Source: Candidatus Omnitrophota bacterium (GTDB lineage Bacteria > Omnitrophota > Gorgyraeia > 2-01-FULL-45-10). Taken from it: DNA of 16,858 nt. Positions 13,095 through 16,858 of this stretch are shown one piece after another (within the stretch, counting starts at the first letter, position 1; each line of letters opens with the position of its first letter). Below the pieces are notes generated by a model. That model made no database searches and was not told the origin of the DNA. It saw only the letters and a list, made by a program, of their open reading frames with translations. Both the position numbers and the translations under genes were made by a program. The stretch spans positions 1-16,858 of the forward strand of contig JAPLMG010000224.1 of assembly GCA_026387165.1 (NCBI GenBank). The letters are read 5' to 3'.

Positions 13095-13799
13095 TTACCG
13101 GGCAGCCTGAAATTTTACAAAATCTTCTATCACGGTATTCGCATCCAAAATCTCTTTTATTCTATTTCGAACCCTAAGAAAAGCTATTACCACCTGCGGA
13201 TCAAAAAATGTATTGGCCTTATATTCTATCTCCTTTATGCCGGCATCAAAACTTTGCGTGGTTTTATAGCGCCTCTCGGATACAAACGCGTCAAAATAGT
13301 CCGCTACCGCTATGATCCTGCCGTAAAAGGGGATATCTTCCCCTTTAAGGCCTTCGGGATAACCCGTGCCGTCGTATTTTTCATGGTGCGAGAGAGCTAT
13401 CTGGGAAGACGCCTTTACCAGCGGGAATACAGAGCCTTCAAAGATCTTGCTCCCTATAATAGTATGCTTCTCTATCTCTTTGCGTTCCTCGGCCGTTAAG
13501 ACTGTATTTTTATCGAGAATGCTGTCAGGAATGCCTATCTTTCCCATATCGTGCATCATGCTTGCGTAACGTATGATCAATATCTCGTCTTCCGGCAGGC
13601 CCATGGACCTTGCGATGGCCGTAGAATAATCACTTACTCTCCTGACATGCCCGCTAATACCGGGATCCTTATATTCCGCCGCTATGGCAAGCCTTACGAA
13701 CATGTCTTCGTAAGCTTCCCTTATCTCACCATGAGCGGTTTTTAACTTATCGTAAGCCTGCTTAAGGTTCGACTGCGATTTTTTTGTTTCTTTCCTCAT
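13095..13799 (-). CDS. HD-GYP domain phosphodiesterase (c-di-GMP type)
   Basis: The 234-residue protein has a short basic, coiled-coil N-terminus (about residues 1-33) and a complete HD-GYP domain: His51 in ISGHVRRVSDYS, H83-D84 in MMHDMGKIGIPD, His112 in EKHTIIGSKIF, H138-H139 in LSHHEKYDGTGYPEG (the HHE..DG.GYP motif) and VADYFDAFVS. These bind a bi- or trinuclear metal centre and hydrolyse cyclic di-GMP. No receiver, GAF or PAS domain is attached, so the coiled coil must mediate input. The operon partner is a TMEM175-like channel. The ribosome-binding site is weak, and a 34-codon ORF overlaps the start. Confidence 0.9.
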   Translation of the reverse strand: MRKETKKSQSNLKQAYDKLKTAHGEIREAYEDMFVRLAIAAEYKDPGISGHVRRVSDYSTAIARSMGLPEDEILIIRYASMMHDMGKIGIPDSILDKNTVLTAEERKEIEKHTIIGSKIFEGSVFPLVKASSQIALSHHEKYDGTGYPEGLKGEDIPFYGRIIAVADYFDAFVSERRYKTTQSFDAGIKEIEYKANTFFDPQVVIAFLRVRNRIKEILDANTVIEDFVKFQAAR

Positions 13800-13866
13800 G
13801 AGTATCCGTCCCCGTTTTCGGCACGACCAATGTTACCAGCGCCGTGATAAATAAAATTCTCTTCAT
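13762..13866 (-). CDS. Possible 34-residue leaderless leader peptide ahead of HD-GYP
   Basis: A 34-codon ORF begins at ATG 13864-13866 with KRILFITALVTLVVPKTG, a hydrophobic signal-like segment, and ends at 13762 inside the HD-GYP coding region in another frame. TATCAT (13875-13880) is exactly 8 nt upstream. It may be a leader peptide or a remnant of a frameshifted N-terminus. Low confidence; it could be chance. Confidence 0.3.
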   Translation of the reverse strand: MKRILFITALVTLVVPKTGTDTHEERNKKIAVEP

Positions 13867-13869
13867 GTA

Positions 13870-13917
13870 TTTTTATGATATCATAGTAAAGACAGAAGTC
13901 AATTTTTATGATATAAT
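13870..13917. promoter_or_regulatory. Divergent promoter region with 12-bp direct repeats
   Basis: On the - strand TTGACT (13897-13902) and TATCAT (13875-13880) have a 16-nt spacer and drive the HD-GYP operon. On the + strand an extended -10, TGATATAAT (13909-13917), drives the lipoprotein gene. TTTTTATGATAT occurs as a direct repeat at 13870-13881 and 13903-13914 (33 bp apart, about three helical turns), and ATGATATCAT (13875-13884) is a perfect palindrome. Both -10 regions overlap the repeats, so one regulator could control both directions. Confidence 0.65.
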
Positions 13918-13959
13918 TTGCTGTCGGAGTAAGTGTGCTATGGGCCGGAAGGACGTAAT

Positions 13960-14376
13960 ATGCGTAAAAATAAATTACTGACCGCTTTATACGCCTTATC
14001 CATAGTATGTTTATTATCCTCATGCGCTTTTACGGGCCGCGATGTAAATCTGGTTGACGCGAAGATCGCCGCCGCGATAGATGAAAAACTTATGCCGGTC
14101 GGTATAACCGATGCCTTTCCTAAAGGCACTTCAAAGGTATCCTGCTGGATAAAGTGGCGGGACGCTAAAATAAACACTCCCCTTCTGGCTAAATGGCACT
14201 ACGTGACCGACGATGTTCATATCCTCGATTACACATTCTATATCCCAAAAAAAGAAGGCACCGGCAGCGTATCCCTCACGATGCCGGCAGAAAAAAAATT
14301 CCCATCCGGCCGGTATAAACTGGACCTGGTCACGGGTAACCGCGTCATAAGATCGCTGATATTCAGAGTTGAGTAG
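13960..14376 (+). CDS. Lipoprotein of unknown function
   Basis: The 138-residue protein begins RKNKLLTALYALSIVCLLSSC, with a lipobox LSSC (Cys22), so it is a predicted signal-peptidase-II lipoprotein. The body has KVSCWIKWRDAKINTPLLAKWHYV, then strands DVHILDYTFYIP and SVSLTMPAEKKFPSGRYKLDL ending in IRSLIFRVE, an all-beta pattern like an Ig-like or carbohydrate-binding sandwich. GGAAGGA (13947-13953) lies 6 nt ahead of ATG 13960. It is transcribed divergently from the HD-GYP operon and converges on the giant surface-protein gene with 13 nt between stops. Function is unknown. Confidence 0.8.
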   Translation: MRKNKLLTALYALSIVCLLSSCAFTGRDVNLVDAKIAAAIDEKLMPVGITDAFPKGTSKVSCWIKWRDAKINTPLLAKWHYVTDDVHILDYTFYIPKKEGTGSVSLTMPAEKKFPSGRYKLDLVTGNRVIRSLIFRVE

Positions 14377-14389
14377 GCTCTTCACGCCG

Positions 14390-16858
14390 CTATTTATTTC
14401 CATCTGTAGGACCGAATTCCTTAGATACGCCAAAAGCCTCGCTGGCCCCATTAAAATACCTTACGGCACCGGGTACATCCAATATGACGGAAGGAATTAT
14501 GCTCGAAAATGCCGGTGGGCTTATGATGGCGGGGGTGGCCACCTCGTTTTTAACCCCTTCAAAGCTCGCTGCGGTATGAGCTGTAGACGCGCTGCTAATT
14601 CCGGCGAACTGCATAGGTGCGGGCATTTCAACGGCCGGCACGACATTTACGAACGCATCCGAATCAATAAACGACAAAGCGGCCTGAGTTACGGAGACGC
14701 TCGCGAATAGATTCGCGGATGAGGGCATTTCAACGGACGGCACTACACCTACGAACATGTCCGAATTAATAAACGACGAGGGGATATGAGTTCCGTAGGC
14801 GCCCGCGAATAGATCCGCGGATATCATGTCCGGAGGGATCGGCATATGAGTTATAGCAGATGGAGGCCGCGCAAGAGGCCTTGGGGCCGGCGCTAACGCA
14901 ATCGTCGTGACCGGCACAACCGCTATGGCCGGCCCGGCGGAAACCGGCACCAAAAATGTTATATAACGGAATGCGCCTATGGGCTCTTCCGTTACTTCCT
15001 TAAACGGATTTCTGTAGAGCACGTTCTCGCCCGGTATATATGACAGGCGCGCCGCCGCCTGCTGTGACGGCGCAGGAGGCACGATACCGTTCCAGCCTGG
15101 CGTATTGCCTAAGCTCGTAAAATTATTTACCATTATCGTCGCGGCATTTATATTCGCGACGTCTTTCGCCGTAATGTAATCGACGTTTCTCGCGCCCTGA
15201 GGGTCTATATTCCACGCTATCCCGCCGGCGCTTGAGCTTAAGAAGATATCGCCTGAAGCGTTCCCGAGCAGCGTAAGCGTGCCTGTGATGGTCTCGAGCG
15301 CAGACGCGTCCACTATGATCTGTTTACCGGGAGTTGTGATGCTAAGGTTATTGAAGGTCGTGCCATGGACGTGTGATATCTTGTTGATATCGTTGAAGCT
15401 CACGGTACCGCTCCCCGGGTTAAACAAGCTGTTTGCCGTGAAATCACCGCTTATCGTTATATTATTGCCGCCTGTATTAAAGGCGCCGCCTGTGGTACTG
15501 AAGTTACCCGTCAATGTGACACTGCCGTTCAATGTCAACGAGCCCAAACCTGAATGGGCCAATGTGTACGCCGTTATTTTGGCAGGGTCGAAGGCCTGCG
15601 CTCCGGAGCCCGTATAATCTAAAGTGGAATAATTGGCCTCGAACGCGCCGTTATTCGTAAAAGTTCCGGATATCGAGATCGTCTTGCCGTTACCGTTCAA
15701 TGTGCCGTTGTCGATCGTAAGATCTGTGGCGCTTATATTCCCGCCTGCCGTAAGGATCTTAGCCGCAGCGTCAATTCTCAAAGCGGAATATGCGGCGGAT
15801 GGTATAGTATTAGCATCTTTAAATGTGAAGTTCCCTGCCGATATGCCGCCAGGCAATGACACGGCGCCATTGGCCACAGTGATGAGGCCTGAGTTATTCA
15901 GTGTGGTGGAGACTGTTAAGGTTTCACCTGTAGAGAATGTGAAGCCCGCGCCTGAGGCGATAGTAAGTGTCCCGGCTGTTATATTCCCCGCCGCTGTATA
16001 CGCGCCCGCGGCCTTGCTTAAGTTCAGAGTGCCGGTATAGCCGGCGGCCTTCACATCGTAGTCTTCAGTATACTTGAATATGCCGCCTATGGAGGAAGGC
16101 ATATCGGTTATCGCGCCGTTGGCTATCTCTATGGTGCCTGAGTTAACGACGCTTGAGCCGAAGTCTATCGCGCCTGAGCCCATCTTGATGGTCCCGGGGT
16201 TGGTGAGAACGCCTGATACCGTCAGGTTCTCTCCCGCGCCGAAGGTTAAGCTGCCTGAATTAATGGTCAGAGTCGTCGCCGTGACATCGGACTCTGTCGT
16301 AAAGGCTCCTGTCAGGTCAAGGGTTGTGTACGTGGCGTACGGTATCTCGTTGCCGGAGGTGAATGTGAAGTTCCCTACTTCGCCTGTGGGAATGCCTGAC
16401 ATATCGCCGGTAGATACTGTGATGAGGCCTGAGTTAGTGATGGCGTCCGCTGTCAATGTGTTGGCTCCCATGGCGAGAGTGCCGCTGGTTACAGTTAACT
16501 GATCGGCGTGGAGCGTGCCTGTAGCCGCTGCGAATGTTACTCCGCCGCCATTTAGAGTAAGAGTGGAATAATTCCTATTGGGTATGGCATTAGTTCCTGT
16601 GAATGTGAAGCTGCCGACCTCGCCCACAGGTATACCTGACATATCGCCTGTTGATACTGTGACTAAGCCTGAGTTAGTGATGGCGTCCGCTGTCAATGTG
16701 TTCGCTCCCATGGCGAGAGTGCCGCTGGTTACAGTTAACTGGTTGGCGTGGAGTGTGCCTGTAGCCGCTGTGAATATTACTCCGCCGCCATTTAGAGTAA
16801 GGGTGGAGTAATTTCTGTTGGGTATGGCGTTGGTTCCTGTGAATGTGAAGCTGCCTAC
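14390..16858 (-). CDS. C-terminal part of a giant beta-repeat surface protein (adhesin/FHA-like)
   Basis: The - strand frame is open from the window's right end to TAG 14390-14392: 822 residues are visible and the N-terminus is missing. The N-terminal part is a beta-helix type repeat, with SGTLAMGANTLTADAITNSG-like ladders of Thr, Ser, Gly and Ala; about residues 1-160 are two 80-residue repeats (see the separate entry), and later units diverge. The C-terminal 180 residues are Pro/Ala-rich (SYIPGENVLYRNPF... VPVTTIALAPAPRP) with a 34-residue repeat FINSDMFVGVVPSVEMP / FIDSDAFVNVVPAVEMP. I see no autotransporter beta-barrel at the C-terminus, so a two-partner-type exoprotein or other large surface protein fits better than a classical autotransporter. 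It is likely involved in adhesion, by family resemblance only. Confidence 0.8.
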   Translation of the reverse strand, partial: VGSFTFTGTNAIPNRNYSTLTLNGGGVIFTAATGTLHANQLTVTSGTLAMGANTLTADAITNSGLVTVSTGDMSGIPVGEVGSFTFTGTNAIPNRNYSTLTLNGGGVTFAAATGTLHADQLTVTSGTLAMGANTLTADAITNSGLITVSTGDMSGIPTGEVGNFTFTSGNEIPYATYTTLDLTGAFTTESDVTATTLTINSGSLTFGAGENLTVSGVLTNPGTIKMGSGAIDFGSSVVNSGTIEIANGAITDMPSSIGGIFKYTEDYDVKAAGYTGTLNLSKAAGAYTAAGNITAGTLTIASGAGFTFSTGETLTVSTTLNNSGLITVANGAVSLPGGISAGNFTFKDANTIPSAAYSALRIDAAAKILTAGGNISATDLTIDNGTLNGNGKTISISGTFTNNGAFEANYSTLDYTGSGAQAFDPAKITAYTLAHSGLGSLTLNGSVTLTGNFSTTGGAFNTGGNNITISGDFTANSLFNPGSGTVSFNDINKISHVHGTTFNNLSITTPGKQIIVDASALETITGTLTLLGNASGDIFLSSSAGGIAWNIDPQGARNVDYITAKDVANINAATIMVNNFTSLGNTPGWNGIVPPAPSQQAAARLSYIPGENVLYRNPFKEVTEEPIGAFRYITFLVPVSAGPAIAVVPVTTIALAPAPRPLARPPSAITHMPIPPDMISADLFAGAYGTHIPSSFINSDMFVGVVPSVEMPSSANLFASVSVTQAALSFIDSDAFVNVVPAVEMPAPMQFAGISSASTAHTAASFEGVKNEVATPAIISPPAFSSIIPSVILDVPGAVRYFNGASEAFGVSKEFGPTDGNK
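14621..14825 (-). repeat. 102-bp direct repeat in the C-terminal tail of the surface protein
   Basis: GGGCATTTCAACGG-like sequence starts at 14621 and recurs at 14723 (102-bp period, 34 residues), encoding FIDSDAFVNVVPAVEMP and FINSDMFVGVVPSVEMP. A partial third unit (SADLFAGAYGT) lies at the upstream side, about 14790-14825. Confidence 0.7.
16379..16858 (-). repeat. Two 240-bp tandem repeats in the surface protein gene
   Basis: Units 16379-16618 and 16619-16858 align with a 240-bp period (TGGCGTCCGC at 16441 and 16681). I counted about 24 differences over 238 bases. At the protein level they differ at about 5 of 80 residues. The next unit downstream is strongly diverged. The array may continue beyond the window. 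Confidence 0.9.

Noticed and set aside
13796..14023. 75-codon ORF on the - strand overlapping the start of HD-GYP and the lipoprotein gene
   Set aside because: It crosses both divergent promoters and the lipoprotein's 5' end, has no RBS and shows no recognisable family pattern.
14369..14710. 113-codon + strand ORF after the lipoprotein
   Set aside because: It lies antisense to the surface-protein tail, has no RBS and no family resemblance.
15279..16811. Long + strand ORFs opposite the surface-protein gene
   Set aside because: They are antisense shadows of a repetitive, Thr/Gly-rich gene; their repeated Val/Pro/Ala-rich text is the reverse complement of the repeats.
1..16858. tRNA or rRNA genes
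   Set aside because: I found no stretch with tRNA-type arms or a rRNA-like sequence while reading the window; I could not run a covariance-model search.

Overview
The window looks like chromosomal DNA of a diderm (Gram-negative-type) bacterium, probably from an uncultivated lineage. Evidence for an outer membrane is the AsmA-type protein, two lipoproteins, type IV-like prepilins and the C-terminal part of a very large beta-repeat surface protein. The mix of PAC2, DUF134, Pit/DUF47, HD-GYP and giant surface-protein genes reminds me of Candidatus Omnitrophota, but that is a low-confidence impression; no rRNA or marker phylogeny is available here. Coding is dense, on both strands, with several translationally coupled gene pairs.

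Left part (1-4985, + strand): a secreted protein with two near-identical glycine-zipper blocks, a membrane-anchored thermonuclease that lacks any ATG/GTG/TTG start, then a tightly coupled cluster of PAC2 protein, AsmA-like protein, Wzx-type flippase and a small membrane protein. The cluster suggests an envelope role, though PAC2 has no established role in bacteria. Next (4992-5730) is a compact Phd/YefM-PIN toxin-antitoxin pair with a near-consensus promoter whose -10 box sits in a 16-bp perfect palindrome. A promoter at 5782-5811 then drives three pilin-like genes (PilV-, PilW- and PilX-like, 5831-8519), the last a large Asn/Thr-rich protein.

Middle (8520-10552): a DUF134 regulator overlapping a 46-residue proline-rich lipoprotein gene, a ribbon-helix-helix protein with its own consensus promoter, and two REP/MITE-like palindromic repeats flanking an RluB/RsuA-type pseudouridine synthase on the - strand. 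One repeat supplies the last codons and stop of that gene.

Right part (- strand, 10582-13799): a phosphate module of a DUF47/PhoU-like protein and a Pit permease, separated by a nested inverted-repeat element. The Pit promoter is a perfect TTGACA-N17-TATAAT, apparently leaderless, with three 14-bp tandem repeats abutting the -35 box. Upstream is an operon of an HD-GYP phosphodiesterase and a TMEM175-type channel. It diverges from a lipoprotein gene (13960-14376, + strand) across a compact region with overlapping promoters and direct repeats. The window ends inside the giant surface-protein gene (- strand, 5' end missing), which shows two 240-bp tandem repeats about 90 percent identical.

The most unusual points are three promoters with exactly 8 nt between the -10 box and an ATG (PAC2, Pit, and a 34-codon ORF ahead of HD-GYP), alongside other genes with strong Shine-Dalgarno sites; the repeat array on the Pit promoter; the micro-lipoprotein; and the non-canonical thermonuclease start.
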